This document shows positions 18,695 through 28,195 of a stretch of 64,000 nt of DNA, in pieces. The stretch's first letter is position 1, and every line of letters starts with the position of its first letter. The notes beneath the pieces are model-generated. The model did no database searches and was not told the DNA's origin. It saw only the letters and a list, made by a program, of their open reading frames with translations. The translations under genes were made by a program, and so were the position numbers. Source of the stretch: Planococcus shenhongbingii (GTDB lineage Bacteria > Bacillota > Bacilli > Bacillales_A > Planococcaceae); NCBI RefSeq assembly GCF_030413635.1, contig NZ_CP129235.1:3906001-3970000 (forward strand). Reading direction: 5' to 3'.

Positions 18695-20143
18695 ATGATT
18701 GAGGGATTAGAAAAGAAAACCAAAAAGGATTATCCATTAATATCCCGTATCCGTGCATTTCCAAAGCCGATGGTTCTTGTTGTTTTACATATTCTGTTCT
18801 TGCTAGCCATAGTTTTGATTGATGACTTGGACTATCGTTCAAAGATTGCTTTATTTGCTTTTTTATCAGCGATGATTTTATGGGTTGCCACGAAAATACC
18901 AGCTGGATTTGTAGCCATTTCACTCATTGCATTTGTTATCATCATGAATGCGGCTGAACCGGAGCTGTTATATGAATCACTTTCAGAGGAAGTGGTTTGG
19001 TTGATGATCGGCTCTTTTATCATCGGCAATGCCGTCAAAGAGTCTGGATTAGCCCAAAGATTAATCCTGATCATATTGAGCAAATCAAAGGAAAAAGGAC
19101 GTGTACTGGCCGGAGTAAGTTCTGTTTTATTTGCCTCGGTGTTTTTCATCCCTTCAACTTCCGGACGGGCAGCGTTGGCCATGCCGATTATCAATCAATT
19201 GCGCCAAAAATATACGGAAAAAGAACAAAATGTTTTGGTCCTTTTAGCGCCCATCATCATTTTAATGAGCACCTCCGCTACCCTTATCGGAGCAGGTTCT
19301 CATTTAATCGGGATTGGCTTGCTTGAAAGCACCGTTCATCAATCCATTTCTTTTATCCAATGGTTTGTGTGGGGGCTTCCTTTCGCATTGGTGATGACGC
19401 TTGTTTCTTTTTTAGTGGTCAAATGGACGCTCTGGCCGAAAAATGGTGGAAAAATGCCGAAAGGCGATCAAACAGCTGAAACAGCTGTTTTGAAAAAACA
19501 GCTGAACCCAACAGAAAAAAAGACCTTGATCTTGCTGGTTTCTTTAATCGCCTTTTGGATGACAGAAAGTATCCATGGCTATGACATTGCTTTTGTTGCG
19601 ATGGTCGGTGCCATCTTAGTCATGGCGCCGAACTACGGAATTATCAGCTGGAAACAAGGAATGAAATCCGTGTCGTGGAATTTAATTTTGTTTGTCGCTG
19701 CTGCTGCCGCACTTGGAAAAATATTGGTGGAAACAGGCGTCGTCAAATGGCTGGAAAAAGAAATGCTGGCCTTTCTGTATTTATTTACAGATGCCCCGGA
19801 TTGGCAGATTGTGTTGGTCATTCTGCTCGTATCGGTGACAAGCCATTTGTATATTACATCGCATACTACACGTGCCATCGTCTTTATTCCCGGATTCTTG
19901 CTGTTCAGTGAAGCGATCGGAGTAAACCCTTCAACCGTCGTGTTTTTAAGTTTGATCGGCATGAATTATTGCGTGACGTTTCCTGTCAGTTCAAAAGCGT
20001 TGCTTCTCTTTTATGAAGATGAAGGAGCCTCATACAATGCCCGAACTTTGTTAAAAATAAGCGTCCTATTAATGCCTCTTTATATCGGTGTGATGATGCT
20101 GTTTTATTTTTCTTATTGGCAATGGACAGGCCTGCAATTATAG
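18695..20143 (+). CDS. DASS/SLC13 family anion transporter
   Basis: A 482-residue membrane carrier with about eleven to twelve helices. The DASS landmarks are visible: two helical-hairpin motifs with polar Ser-Thr turns (LMSTSATLIGAGSH near residue 190 and VSVTSHLYITSHTTRA near residue 380). Family members carry di- and tricarboxylates, sulfate or related anions with sodium or protons. Its one-base coupling to glycerate kinase suggests that it imports glycerate or a precursor acid. That substrate is inference from context. Only a weak stem lies downstream (20189-20213). Confidence 0.88.
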   Translation: MIEGLEKKTKKDYPLISRIRAFPKPMVLVVLHILFLLAIVLIDDLDYRSKIALFAFLSAMILWVATKIPAGFVAISLIAFVIIMNAAEPELLYESLSEEVVWLMIGSFIIGNAVKESGLAQRLILIILSKSKEKGRVLAGVSSVLFASVFFIPSTSGRAALAMPIINQLRQKYTEKEQNVLVLLAPIIILMSTSATLIGAGSHLIGIGLLESTVHQSISFIQWFVWGLPFALVMTLVSFLVVKWTLWPKNGGKMPKGDQTAETAVLKKQLNPTEKKTLILLVSLIAFWMTESIHGYDIAFVAMVGAILVMAPNYGIISWKQGMKSVSWNLILFVAAAAALGKILVETGVVKWLEKEMLAFLYLFTDAPDWQIVLVILLVSVTSHLYITSHTTRAIVFIPGFLLFSEAIGVNPSTVVFLSLIGMNYCVTFPVSSKALLLFYEDEGASYNARTLLKISVLLMPLYIGVMMLFYFSYWQWTGLQL

Positions 20144-20485
20144 AGGGAAAACAAAGAACAGGAAATTTACCGAAACTATTTTTAACAAGGACGCGGCGAC
20201 TGGTGCTGCGTCCCCATTAAATAATTGCCTTATTGAGTTCTAATCCTTGTACCAGAAATTGATTCTTCTATCAGTTAATGCTCCTTGATTGAGAAATACT
20301 TAAGATTATTGAAGATTAATATTATTCTGATATCTATTGTTAGCCGTTGTTTTACAACTTTCAACTTAAATCAGAATTAGCGAACTGCAAGTTAATACAC
20401 GGAATTCTTCAGTTTTAAAGAGGGATTTTGAAATAAGAGGTTACCTTTGACAAAAAACCAAATTCATATAACAATAGATATATGA
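20144..20485. other. Intergenic region before ahpC
   Basis: Holds a weak GC stem at 20189-20213 (GGACGC/GCGTCC, no T-run), a possible end of the glxK-transporter transcript, then AT-rich sequence leading to the ahpC control region. No gene seen. Confidence 0.45.
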
Positions 20486-20500
20486 TTAGAATCATTATAG
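20486..20500. promoter_or_regulatory. Distal PerR-type box
   Basis: TTAGAATCATTATAG matches the PerR consensus TTATAATNATTATAA at 12 of 14 defined positions. Its reverse complement differs from the proximal box only at the central base. Confidence 0.6.
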
Positions 20501-20559
20501 TTAAATAATTATATTAATTAAGGTGAAACGCTTTGATTAATATTTTTTTGAATCACTGA

Positions 20560-20574
20560 CTATAATCATTCTAA
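20560..20574. promoter_or_regulatory. Proximal PerR-type box over the ahpC promoter
   Basis: CTATAATCATTCTAA matches TTATAATNATTATAA at 12 of 14 defined positions and contains the likely -10 hexamer TATAAT (20561-20566), about 30 bases before the ahpC start codon. Peroxide de-repression by PerR is the expected control of ahpCF in Bacillales. Confidence 0.72.
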
Positions 20575-20597
20575 AAAACATCTAGGAGGTATTTTAT

Positions 20598-21167
20598 ATG
20601 TCATTGATCGGAAAAGAAATCCAACCATTTAAAACTTCAGCTTACAATGCTGGAAGCGGTGAATTTATCGAGGTTACTGAAGAAAACATGAAAGGACAAT
20701 GGAGTGTCGTTTGCTTTTATCCAGCAGACTTTACATTCGTTTGCCCTACTGAACTTGAGGATCTTCAAAAGCAATATGCTACTCTGAAAAATCTAGGAGT
20801 TGAAGTGTATTCTGTTTCAACGGATACTCATTTCACTCATAAAGCATGGCACGATCATTCAGATGCGATCAGCACGATCGAATATGTTATGATCGGTGAC
20901 CCTTCACAAAGAATTACTCGCAGCTTCGATGTTCTTGACGAAGAAGCAGGCCTGGCACAACGCGGTACGTTCATCATTGATCCAGAAGGTATTGTCCAAG
21001 CAGCAGAAATCAACGCAGACGGCATTGGCCGCGATGCAAGCACGCTTGTCGGCAAGATTAAAGCCGCACAGTATGTTCGCAACAATCCAGGAGAAGTTTG
21101 CCCTGCAAAATGGGAAGAAGGCGGCGCAACACTTAAGCCAAGCCTTGACCTTGTAGGGAAAATATAA
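20598..21167 (+). CDS. ahpC: Alkyl hydroperoxide reductase peroxiredoxin subunit
   Basis: A 189-residue typical two-cysteine peroxiredoxin that reduces hydrogen peroxide and organic peroxides in the cytoplasm. The peroxidatic C49 lies in FTFVCPTEL and the resolving C168 in GEVCPAKW, with the GGLG-free C-terminal tail normal for AhpC. AGGAGG precedes the ATG. It forms an operon with ahpF twelve bases downstream, under two PerR-type boxes. Length and residues are complete. Confidence 0.97.
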   Translation: MSLIGKEIQPFKTSAYNAGSGEFIEVTEENMKGQWSVVCFYPADFTFVCPTELEDLQKQYATLKNLGVEVYSVSTDTHFTHKAWHDHSDAISTIEYVMIGDPSQRITRSFDVLDEEAGLAQRGTFIIDPEGIVQAAEINADGIGRDASTLVGKIKAAQYVRNNPGEVCPAKWEEGGATLKPSLDLVGKI

Positions 21168-21179
21168 GGAGTTTTGACA

Positions 21180-22727
21180 ATGATACTAGATGCAGATATA
21201 AAAGCACAATTAGGACAATATCTACAACTGCTTGAAGGCGATGTGCTGCTTAAAGTCAGTGCAGGAAGAGACGATGTTTCCCGTGATATGTTGGCTCTAG
21301 TAGACGAACTATCCACCATGTCTGCCAACATTAAAGTTGAACGCACAGAGTTGGAAAGAACACCGAGCTTTAGCGTAAACCGTGTCGGAGAAGATACCGG
21401 AATCACATTTGCGGGCATCCCTCTTGGCCATGAATTTACTTCTTTAGTGCTTGCTCTCTTGCAAGTTAGCGGGCGGGCTCCGAAAGTCGAGCAGAAAGTG
21501 ATTGACCAAATCAAGAGCATTGAAGGCACTTACCATTTCGACTCTTACATTAGCTTAAGCTGCCAAAACTGTCCGGAAGTTGTCCAAGGGCTGAACTTGA
21601 TGAGTGTCCTCAACCCGAATATAACGCATACGATGATTGACGGTGCGGCATTTAAAGAAGAGGTTGAAAGCAAAGACATCATGGCAGTTCCGACTGTGTT
21701 CCTAAACGGGGAATCTTTCTCCAGCGGACGGATGTCATTGGAAGAATTGCTTGCTAAATTGGGCAGTGCTCCAGATGCATCTGAATTTGCGGACAAAGAG
21801 CCTTACGAGGTTCTTGTAGTCGGAGGAGGACCGGCCGGTGCAAGTGCAGCCATCTATGCAGCACGCAAAGGCATTCGGACGGGTATTGTCGCTGAACGCT
21901 TTGGCGGTCAAGTGTTGGATACGATGAGCATTGAAAACTTTGTCAGCGTCAAGCAAACGGAAGGGCCTAAGTTCGCAGCAAGCCTGGAAGAACACGTGAA
22001 AGAGTACAACATCGATGTGATGAATCTGCAACGTGCCAAGCGTTTAGAAAAGAAGGATTACATCGAAATTGAACTTGAAAACGGCGCTGTTGTAAAAGGC
22101 AAAACTGTCATTCTTTCGACAGGTGCCCGCTGGCGCAACGTCGGAGTGCCTGGCGAAGCTGAATTCAAGAACAAAGGGGTAGCTTACTGCCCACACTGTG
22201 ATGGCCCATTATTTGCCGGCAAAGATGTAGCCGTTATTGGCGGCGGTAACTCCGGCGTCGAAGCAGCCATCGACCTGGCGAATATTGTGAACCACGTTAC
22301 CGTTCTTGAATACAATTCAGAGCTGAAAGCAGATTCGGTCCTGCAAGACCGCCTGCACAGCCTGCCGAACGTAACGGTCGTAACCAATGCCCAAACGCAG
22401 GAAATCACAGGAACAGACAAAGTGAACGGCATTTCTTATGTTGAACGTGAAACAGGAGACGTAAAACATGTCGAACTCTCGGGAGTATTTGTTCAAATCG
22501 GTCTTGTTCCGAATACAGACTGGTTAGGCGACACCGTTGAACGCAATAAATTCGGCGAGATTGTTATCGATCAGCGCGGAGCAACAAGTGTACCTGGCGT
22601 GTTTGCTGCAGGCGACTGCACAAACAGCCCGTATAAACAAATCATCATTTCGATGGGATCCGGCGCCACTGCTTCATTGAGTGCGTTCGATTACCTCATC
22701 AGAAGCGAAGTCCCTGTTTTGGTATAA
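21180..22727 (+). CDS. ahpF: Alkyl hydroperoxide reductase flavoprotein subunit
   Basis: A 515-residue FAD/NAD(P)H disulfide reductase that recharges AhpC. It has an N-terminal double thioredoxin-like domain with redox C128 and C131 (CQNC), then a thioredoxin-reductase-like part with the FAD fingerprint [19 protein letters not shown], active-site C337 and C340 (CPHC), a nucleotide-binding [12 protein letters not shown] and the final [15 protein letters not shown] flavin motif. ATG at 21180 has AGGAG upstream; the frame also runs to a TTG at 21174. Operon with ahpC. Confidence 0.97.
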   Translation: MILDADIKAQLGQYLQLLEGDVLLKVSAGRDDVSRDMLALVDELSTMSANIKVERTELERTPSFSVNRVGEDTGITFAGIPLGHEFTSLVLALLQVSGRAPKVEQKVIDQIKSIEGTYHFDSYISLSCQNCPEVVQGLNLMSVLNPNITHTMIDGAAFKEEVESKDIMAVPTVFLNGESFSSGRMSLEELLAKLGSAPDASEFADKEPYEVLVVGGGPAGASAAIYAARKGIRTGIVAERFGGQVLDTMSIENFVSVKQTEGPKFAASLEEHVKEYNIDVMNLQRAKRLEKKDYIEIELENGAVVKGKTVILSTGARWRNVGVPGEAEFKNKGVAYCPHCDGPLFAGKDVAVIGGGNSGVEAAIDLANIVNHVTVLEYNSELKADSVLQDRLHSLPNVTVVTNAQTQEITGTDKVNGISYVERETGDVKHVELSGVFVQIGLVPNTDWLGDTVERNKFGEIVIDQRGATSVPGVFAAGDCTNSPYKQIIISMGSGATASLSAFDYLIRSEVPVLV

Positions 22728-22744
22728 AAAGCTTGAATAAAAGT

Positions 22745-22787
22745 AAAGGACTGTTGAAAGGAATTTAATTCCTCTCAACAGTCCTTT
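22745..22787 (+). terminator. ahpCF terminator
   Basis: AAAGGACTGTTGA pairs with TCAACAGTCCTTT with an inner GGAAT/ATTCC stem, followed by TTGC. It lies 18 bases past the ahpF stop. Confidence 0.88.
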
Positions 22788-22916
22788 TGCTTTGCATTAA
22801 AGATTGCTCCCATGAAGCATCGTTTATTCTCTCACATTAACTGCTGGAGGAACGGTTAATCTTCATCTTATTTATGATATGATAATCTAGTTGTGCCTTG
22901 GCACGAAGGGGGTTAG

Positions 22917-23819
22917 ATGATGAATTTTAATAAAGGTGTTATCTATATATTAATAGGTGCGTCATTTTTCGGATTTACTCCGATATTTGCCAAAATTGGG
23001 TTTAGCCACGGCTATTCACTTGGCCAAATCAATATCGTTCAAATGGTAGTTTCCTTCTTTTTATTATGGTCTTTCACTCTCCTTAAACGCTCCAGTTTTA
23101 AAGGGCTCCATAAGAAGAATGTTCTTCAAATTATGATGACCGGCTGTTTTATCGGCTTAACAAGTATTTTTTATTACGGTTCAATGCAATATTTGCCGGC
23201 TTCATTAGCCATAATTTTAATGTTCCAATTCGTGTGGATCGGGATTATCTTGGAATGGATTTTCAGTAAAATAAAACCTGCTCCTGTAACAGTCTTATCC
23301 ATCCTATTAATCTTAATAGGGGTCTTTTTTGCTTCAAATTTTGTAAATGGCGACATACAAGGATTGCCGATTAAAGGGTTCATTTTTGGAATTCTATCCG
23401 CATTCACCTACGCCGGATTTATTTTTTGCAGTGGCAAGGTGGCTGTAAACGTGGATCCGTGGACGCGCAGTTCTCTGATGGTGACAGGTTCAACCATTTT
23501 AGTGCTTGTCGTATTCATGGGTGACATGCCAACTGTATTGCCATTGGAGAAAGATTTGTTTGCAACTGCAGTGGGTGTTTCGCTGTTTGGGGCAGTCCTG
23601 CCGCCATTATTTTTTGCGGCTGGTGCGCCTTTGGTGTCGGGAGGAGTTGCCAATATCTTAACGTCTATAGAATTGCCGATCGCCATTCTGTCGGCCAGCC
23701 TTATTCTGTCAGAAGTTGTGTCGCCGTACCAATGGTTCGGCATCGCGATTATACTAGCCGCTATTGCTTTAAATGAACTCAGCCCGAACCTTTTCCGAAT
23801 TAGGAAGCACCTTAACTAA
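22917..23819 (+). CDS. EamA/DMT superfamily transporter
   Basis: A 300-residue membrane protein made of two tandem EamA units of five helices each (about residues 8-140 and 153-290). Family motifs are GASFFGFTPIFAKIGF at the start of unit one, and in unit two the conserved proline-rich stretch (LPPLFFAAGAPLVSGGVANI) with IELPIAILSA. Such carriers export or import amino acids, nucleosides and other small metabolites; the substrate is unknown. Two adjacent ATGs (22917, 22920) follow AAGGGGG; the second has the better spacing. Monocistronic. Confidence 0.88.
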   Translation: MMNFNKGVIYILIGASFFGFTPIFAKIGFSHGYSLGQINIVQMVVSFFLLWSFTLLKRSSFKGLHKKNVLQIMMTGCFIGLTSIFYYGSMQYLPASLAIILMFQFVWIGIILEWIFSKIKPAPVTVLSILLILIGVFFASNFVNGDIQGLPIKGFIFGILSAFTYAGFIFCSGKVAVNVDPWTRSSLMVTGSTILVLVVFMGDMPTVLPLEKDLFATAVGVSLFGAVLPPLFFAAGAPLVSGGVANILTSIELPIAILSASLILSEVVSPYQWFGIAIILAAIALNELSPNLFRIRKHLN

Positions 23820-23830
23820 AGTATCCTTAT

Positions 23831-23872
23831 AAAAAAGGAGCCTACATCATAAAAGATGCAGGCTCCTTTTTT
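23831..23872 (+). terminator. Terminator of the EamA gene
   Basis: AAAAAGGAGCCT and inner CATC pair with GATG and AGGCTCCTTTTT, followed by a T-run. Confidence 0.9.
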
Positions 23873-24130
23873 CACGCTGTCGAGAAACTCGTATATTCTT
23901 CTGTCATTTCGCTCCAGGGCGGACGCTTTCCGTGGGGTGCGGCCTGAGCCTCCTCGCTCCCTGGCGCTCTCTGCGGGGTCTCAGGACTCGCCCTATTCCC
24001 ACAGGAGTCGCCGCCTTCCACTGCATTCAGCTCTCTTTTGTCACCTTTAGAGATTCTCTGGGATAGGGAGCTGATTCGGAAAGCTCTCGAATGTTTGTGC
24101 TTGCTCTTTAGATATGGAGCTAAACAACGG
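23873..24130. repeat. Interspersed intergenic repeat, family A copy 2
   Basis: The most complete copy of the family. Its reverse complement contains GGCGGCGACTCCTGTGGGAA, GAGACCCCGCAG, GAGGAGGCTC and GGAAAGCGTCCGCC in the same order as the copy at 40676. It shares TTTAGATATGGAGC with copies 1 and 4. No coding sequence. The stretch to 24375 is otherwise featureless. Confidence 0.75.
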
Positions 24131-24375
24131 AGAAAACCGTTCTGCTCCTGCAGCGCTATGCGCTTCGTCGCAAAGACTTGGCCAATGTCTTCGCAGCTGG
24201 TTGGCGGAATATCGATTAAGGGATGATCACTAATACAAATTCCAACTTTCTCACCAAGCTGAAAAAAGGAGCCTATTCTCAAACGGAGACACTATGCATT
24301 AATAAAAATGAGTTTTACTGCTGCATCAATCTTTCAGATTAAGAGCGCCCTTTTTCAGGAAATAAGATAGCTGCT

Positions 24376-25053
24376 TCACCTTACTTTATCCATGTAACGG
24401 TTATATAAATAACGGCCTTTTTTCATGCATTCTAAATACAGCTCTCGTATGGTTTTGTCAGGGCTTACTCTTAAATAAGACTCGTTTTCCAAGATAGACA
24501 TTAACGGTTTTATTTGATTGTAATCCACTTCTTTGTTCAATAAATCCAAGTAATTATTCAATACAACTTTATACATGCTGCTTCTAATTCTGAAGCTGCA
24601 TTTTTCCAATAGTTCTTGATAAAACCATACAAGAGTGTCGGCAAAAAATTCGCCGTAGACCTCAGGATCTTCACCATCGCCAAATTGTCCAAAAGGCGTT
24701 TTCCAAGCTATTCCCTCTTTAGGTGATCTTGTTATTGTCCCTCTATACCAATCCCTTATTTCACCATATTTTTCGTTTCCCATAGCTAAGTATTCGTAGG
24801 TAAACTTATCAAAAGGATTGTTTGCTATGTAATTGAATATCTTTTTATTGTTTTCTCTATCATTTAAATCGGTTATCGAGCACCAGCAGATGTAATTGGC
24901 TTTTTGGCCTATAATGCATACTTTTTTTTCGGGACTTATATACAAATCAATCGTCAGCTCTTTATCGGCTAAATCAAACCTAACTTTTACTTGATTGCTT
25001 TCAGTGACTAAATTTAAGTGAGAGATATCGGTGTCCTTATTAAATAATTCCAT
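24376..25053 (-). CDS. Hypothetical protein, no family recognised
   Basis: A 225-residue soluble protein with no signal or membrane segment. It is rich in aromatic and acidic residues, with an N-terminal beta-rich half (VRFDLADKELTIDLYI) and a helical C-terminal half ending in KKGRYLYNRYMDKVR. GGAGCAGGTGA before the ATG supports the start. Base composition is more AT-rich than the surrounding genes, and it stands alone between a repeat and the D-amino-acid cluster, which is compatible with recent gain. I do not recognise a domain and propose no function. Confidence 0.65.
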   Translation of the reverse strand: MELFNKDTDISHLNLVTESNQVKVRFDLADKELTIDLYISPEKKVCIIGQKANYICWCSITDLNDRENNKKIFNYIANNPFDKFTYEYLAMGNEKYGEIRDWYRGTITRSPKEGIAWKTPFGQFGDGEDPEVYGEFFADTLVWFYQELLEKCSFRIRSSMYKVVLNNYLDLLNKEVDYNQIKPLMSILENESYLRVSPDKTIRELYLECMKKGRYLYNRYMDKVR

Positions 25054-25452
25054 AATTCACCTGCTCCATCGTATTTTTAGTTCCAGATTTTTTGATGCTT
25101 CTTTGCTTATATACTGTTCCTTTTACTAACTCTAAACTAATTTTGTACCTCGTTCTATTTTGAGCCTTTGTCTTAAAATAAATTAAGATTGGTTTGCGCT
25201 TAATTTTTACCGAAATAATCAAAAAAGAGCCTGGCCAATTGACTGAGCTCTTTCGCGAATATGCGTTACTACTACGTATACTAACTCCTCAGCGGAACTA
25301 ATATGCCCTTGATTAATCGATTTAAAGCCGAACAAGGACAACACAGGTTCACAGACAATTGTCACTTACTTGGATTTAACTCTCAACGATGGATATGCTT
25401 AGTTCCATGGTGCAGTTTCGCTTTTGTCTTCTCATTAATTTCATAGACGTGA
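25054..25452. other. Intergenic region between the hypothetical gene and the D-amino-acid cluster
   Basis: About 400 bases, holding the promoter region of the hypothetical gene and the likely terminator of the cluster (25221-25253). A 60-codon frame across 25040-25222 overlaps the next start and has no binding site, so it is not called. Confidence 0.5.
25221..25253 (-). terminator. Probable terminator of the D-amino-acid cluster
   Basis: AAAGAGC pairs with GCTCTTT around a loop, followed on the minus strand by a T-run. It lies 200 bases past the last gene, so its link to the cluster is tentative. Confidence 0.5.
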
Positions 25453-26559
25453 TCACTGTAACTTCCCTCGGCCTAAGATCGAGATTTCTTCCACGACCTC
25501 TCCTTCGGAAACAAGATAAGCATAATCATAGAGATTGCAGACCGGGCATATATGGTTCGGGATAATTTCCAGCTTTTCACCGATTGCAATTTGGTTCCGG
25601 AATTCTTCATTATATATAATGGCGTGTTCATCAAAGAGCTGGTCGATATGAACCTGATCGGAATTTTTGATATAGCCTATTCCAGTAGTGGCACAAATCC
25701 CTTCACTTCTTGTCTGCATGGTCAGTCCCTTGGCCCCGACATCGGTAATGACCCGTTCATTCGTCGGTTTGCTGATGACGGTCGTCAGGACACTGGCAGC
25801 GCAGGTAGAATAGGAACCGATTGCATTTCCTTGGGATACGTCCATGAGAATATAAGTTCCGACTCGCAGCTCAGTAATCCCTTCCATAACTCCAAAATCG
25901 TGCAGCAGCGGCGGGGTAGATCCAATGCTGACTGTTTCAAGCTTACATCCCTGTTCCTCTGCCAGTTGTGCAAAGCGAAGCGTACGCTTTTGTGCTTCGT
26001 TGTAAAGACGGCGGCAATCTTCAAGATCCTTTGCTTTGTATGTATGGCCATCATGGGAAAAGATCCCTTTTAGTTTTACATGAGAGCAATTTTTTATATA
26101 ATCGACCAAACGAATATAATCACTTTCTTCTATGACACCTGAACGATTTTCACCCACTTCAATTTCGATAAGAACCTGAGCAGGCTTATGACTATCACTA
26201 AATACATTTTCAATCATTTCGCATTGTTCGATGCTATCAACGCCAAAAGAAATATCAATTGTTTCGGCCAGCTTTTTTACACGATTCAGCTTAACTTTGC
26301 CTACTATTTCGTTTGCAATGAAGATATCATTCAATCCGTTTTCAGCCATTACCTCTGCTTCGCCGACTTTTGCCACAGTAATTCCTTTGGCCCCTGCATC
26401 TTCTTGTAGTTTTGCTAGTGCAGGCATCTTATGCGTTTTCGTATGCGGACGAAGGTGAACGTCATATTGATCAGCATACAATTGCATTCTGCGGATATTA
26501 TCCATCATTATCTCTCGATCAATCAATAAGCTTGGTGTATCTAATTCTGTCATTTTCAT
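25453..26559 (-). CDS. D-serine dehydratase / D-threonine aldolase family PLP enzyme
   Basis: A 368-residue fold-III (alanine-racemase-like) PLP enzyme. The PLP lysine lies in RPHTKTHK (residues 37-44), followed by the racemase-like barrel and a C-terminal beta domain with a metal site H336-x-C338 (NHICP). In characterised D-threonine aldolase the second ligand is Asp, whereas in eukaryotic D-serine dehydratase it is Cys. The His-x-Cys pair thus favours dehydration of D-serine or a related 3-hydroxy D-amino acid, with zinc. ATG at 26559 follows AAGGAG; upstream in-frame codons lack a site. Last gene of a cluster with a RidA deaminase, which fits an enamine product. Confidence 0.85.
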   Translation of the reverse strand: MKMTELDTPSLLIDREIMMDNIRRMQLYADQYDVHLRPHTKTHKMPALAKLQEDAGAKGITVAKVGEAEVMAENGLNDIFIANEIVGKVKLNRVKKLAETIDISFGVDSIEQCEMIENVFSDSHKPAQVLIEIEVGENRSGVIEESDYIRLVDYIKNCSHVKLKGIFSHDGHTYKAKDLEDCRRLYNEAQKRTLRFAQLAEEQGCKLETVSIGSTPPLLHDFGVMEGITELRVGTYILMDVSQGNAIGSYSTCAASVLTTVISKPTNERVITDVGAKGLTMQTRSEGICATTGIGYIKNSDQVHIDQLFDEHAIIYNEEFRNQIAIGEKLEIIPNHICPVCNLYDYAYLVSEGEVVEEISILGRGKLQ

Positions 26560-26629
26560 CAAAAGCACTCCTTCAGTAATTAAAATTGAGAAAGCAGTCG
26601 TATCAGATCCCCTTATTTCCATCAATTTC

Positions 26630-27736
26630 CTAATTACTCTTTATACCGGCTCCGCATAAAGGAAACACTACTTTTTGTTCTTTTAATTCAGGATACTTCT
26701 CTAAGTATTGCAGATATCCGGCGTAATTAGCTGCCGATGTGATTTCAACATAGATTCCTTTTAACGCAAGCTCATTTCTCGCATCCATAATACTTTCCTC
26801 AGATACGCCGATTATATCACCGCCTGAATCCCGGATAGCTTGTAAAATTTCTGTTCCTCTGGCGGGTGCTGAAATGGCAATGCCTTCCGCTATAGTTCCT
26901 GAATTTTTGATAGCATCAACTGTATTTCTTCCTTCAGCAAAAGCATGCAGGACGGGTGCACAAGCTTCTGCCTGCACAGCAAGAAGCTTAGGCATTTTCG
27001 CAATTTGGCCACTTGCCATTAATTCTTGCAAGGCAATATAAGCTCCCATCAGCAATGTTCCATTTCCGACTGGAATAATGAATGCATCCGGCAATTCGCC
27101 ATTCATTTGTTCGAAAACTTCATAAACATACGTTTTTGTACCTTCCCAAAAGATGGGATTGTATATATGGCTAGCATAAAATGAATTTGTTTTTTCCACC
27201 ATGGCGATTGCCGCTTTTGCTGTATCTTCTCTCGTTCCCGGAATTTTATGAATGACAGCACCATGTGCTTCGATTTGTTTTATTTTTTTACTGGAGGTGG
27301 AATCCGGAACGAAAATATCACATTGGATTCCTGCTCTGGCCCCGTAAGCAGCAATTGCAGTGCCAGCATTTCCGCTGCTGTCTGCAACGACTCGGTCAAT
27401 GCCAAGTTTTTTCGCCATGGCAATGAGCAGTACAGCACCCCGATCTTTAAATGACAGCGTAGGCATATAATATTCAGCTTTTGCATAGACATTTTCGGAT
27501 AGTTTGATGAGTGGCGTACCCCCTTCTCCTAATGTAATGTCTTCCCACACATCTTCCTCTTCAAATGGCAGTGAATCGATGTATTTCCAGAGTGAATGAT
27601 TTCGCGAGATGGAAGTTTCGCAAAAATCAATTGCCTTTTTCTCATATTCCAGGTTCAACAGCTTTCCGCAATCGCATTTCCATTTATTGCTTTCCAATGG
27701 GTAACTGGAACCGCAGCCGGAACAAATATAGTTCAT
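26630..27736 (-). CDS. Threonine-synthase-like PLP enzyme
   Basis: A 368-residue fold-II PLP enzyme of the threonine synthase/serine-threonine dehydratase group. A small N-terminal zinc ribbon is visible (C5, C8, C21, C23), then GEGGTPL, the PLP lysine K97 in SFKDRG, the SSGNAGTA substrate loop and a glycine-rich phosphate cradle (PVGNGT). The usual thrB/hom neighbours are absent; instead it sits between RidA and a D-serine-dehydratase-like enzyme. A role in beta-elimination or beta-replacement on a hydroxy- or diamino-acid is more likely than threonine biosynthesis, but this is inference. ATG at 27736 follows AGAGGG and starts two bases after the ridA stop. Confidence 0.85.
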   Translation of the reverse strand: MNYICSGCGSSYPLESNKWKCDCGKLLNLEYEKKAIDFCETSISRNHSLWKYIDSLPFEEEDVWEDITLGEGGTPLIKLSENVYAKAEYYMPTLSFKDRGAVLLIAMAKKLGIDRVVADSSGNAGTAIAAYGARAGIQCDIFVPDSTSSKKIKQIEAHGAVIHKIPGTREDTAKAAIAMVEKTNSFYASHIYNPIFWEGTKTYVYEVFEQMNGELPDAFIIPVGNGTLLMGAYIALQELMASGQIAKMPKLLAVQAEACAPVLHAFAEGRNTVDAIKNSGTIAEGIAISAPARGTEILQAIRDSGGDIIGVSEESIMDARNELALKGIYVEITSAANYAGYLQYLEKYPELKEQKVVFPLCGAGIKSN

Positions 27737-27738
27737 CC

Positions 27739-28134
27739 TCAATCCCTCTTTTCCCCGCTGATATAAGCAACTGCCTCAAGTTCAATTGAATATCCATAAT
27801 GCAGCTGATTCGTGGGCACAACAGCACGCGCTGGCTTATGCTCACCGAAATACTGTTTATATAATGAATCTACGGCATTCCATAAAGAAATATCTGAAAT
27901 GTAAATAGTGACCTTCATGATATCTTCTCTTTTAGCACTCGCTGCTTTTAAAATGTGGTCTAGATTTGCTAATACTTGTTTTGTTTCGACCGCGATATCC
28001 CCACTGCTTCCTTCTCCCGTAAAAGGGTCGACTGGCAGCTGGCCTGAAACGAATAGAAAGTTGCCTTGTTGTGTGGCTGCTGAATAATGGCCCGGATTCG
28101 CTTTCGCCCCATCAATTGAAATGAATTTCATCAT
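27739..28134 (-). CDS. RidA family enamine/imine deaminase
   Basis: A 131-residue RidA/YjgF trimer-forming protein. Conserved features are the FVSGQLPVDP strand, the HILKAASAKREDIMKVTIY helix-strand, and the active-site arginine in PARAVVPT. RidA hydrolyses reactive enamines such as 2-aminoacrylate released by PLP dehydratases. Placement in front of two PLP enzymes fits that job. AAGGAG precedes the first of two adjacent ATGs. It is coupled to the next gene. Confidence 0.92.
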   Translation of the reverse strand: MMKFISIDGAKANPGHYSAATQQGNFLFVSGQLPVDPFTGEGSSGDIAVETKQVLANLDHILKAASAKREDIMKVTIYISDISLWNAVDSLYKQYFGEHKPARAVVPTNQLHYGYSIELEAVAYISGEKRD

Positions 28135-28195
28135 TAGATTTCTCCTTAGAATTTATTTTATAAATCGGATAAAATTTTATAAGATCTGAAAAAAT

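Noticed and set aside
20855..21529. 224-codon minus-strand open frame opposite ahpC/ahpF
   Set aside because: It lies entirely antisense to two certain genes, is Ser/Pro/Arg-rich as expected for a shadow frame, and has no ribosome binding site.
23872..24282. 136-codon frame across repeat A copy 2
   Set aside because: Composed of the repeat itself and continues through the EamA terminator region; not a gene.
25040..25222. 60-codon minus-strand frame upstream of the hypothetical gene
   Set aside because: Overlaps the start of the next gene, lacks a binding site and reads as low-complexity Lys/Ile sequence.
26630..27736. Calling the fold-II enzyme thrC
   Set aside because: Sequence is threonine-synthase-like, but hom and thrB are absent and the neighbours point to amino acid breakdown, so the symbol would mislead.
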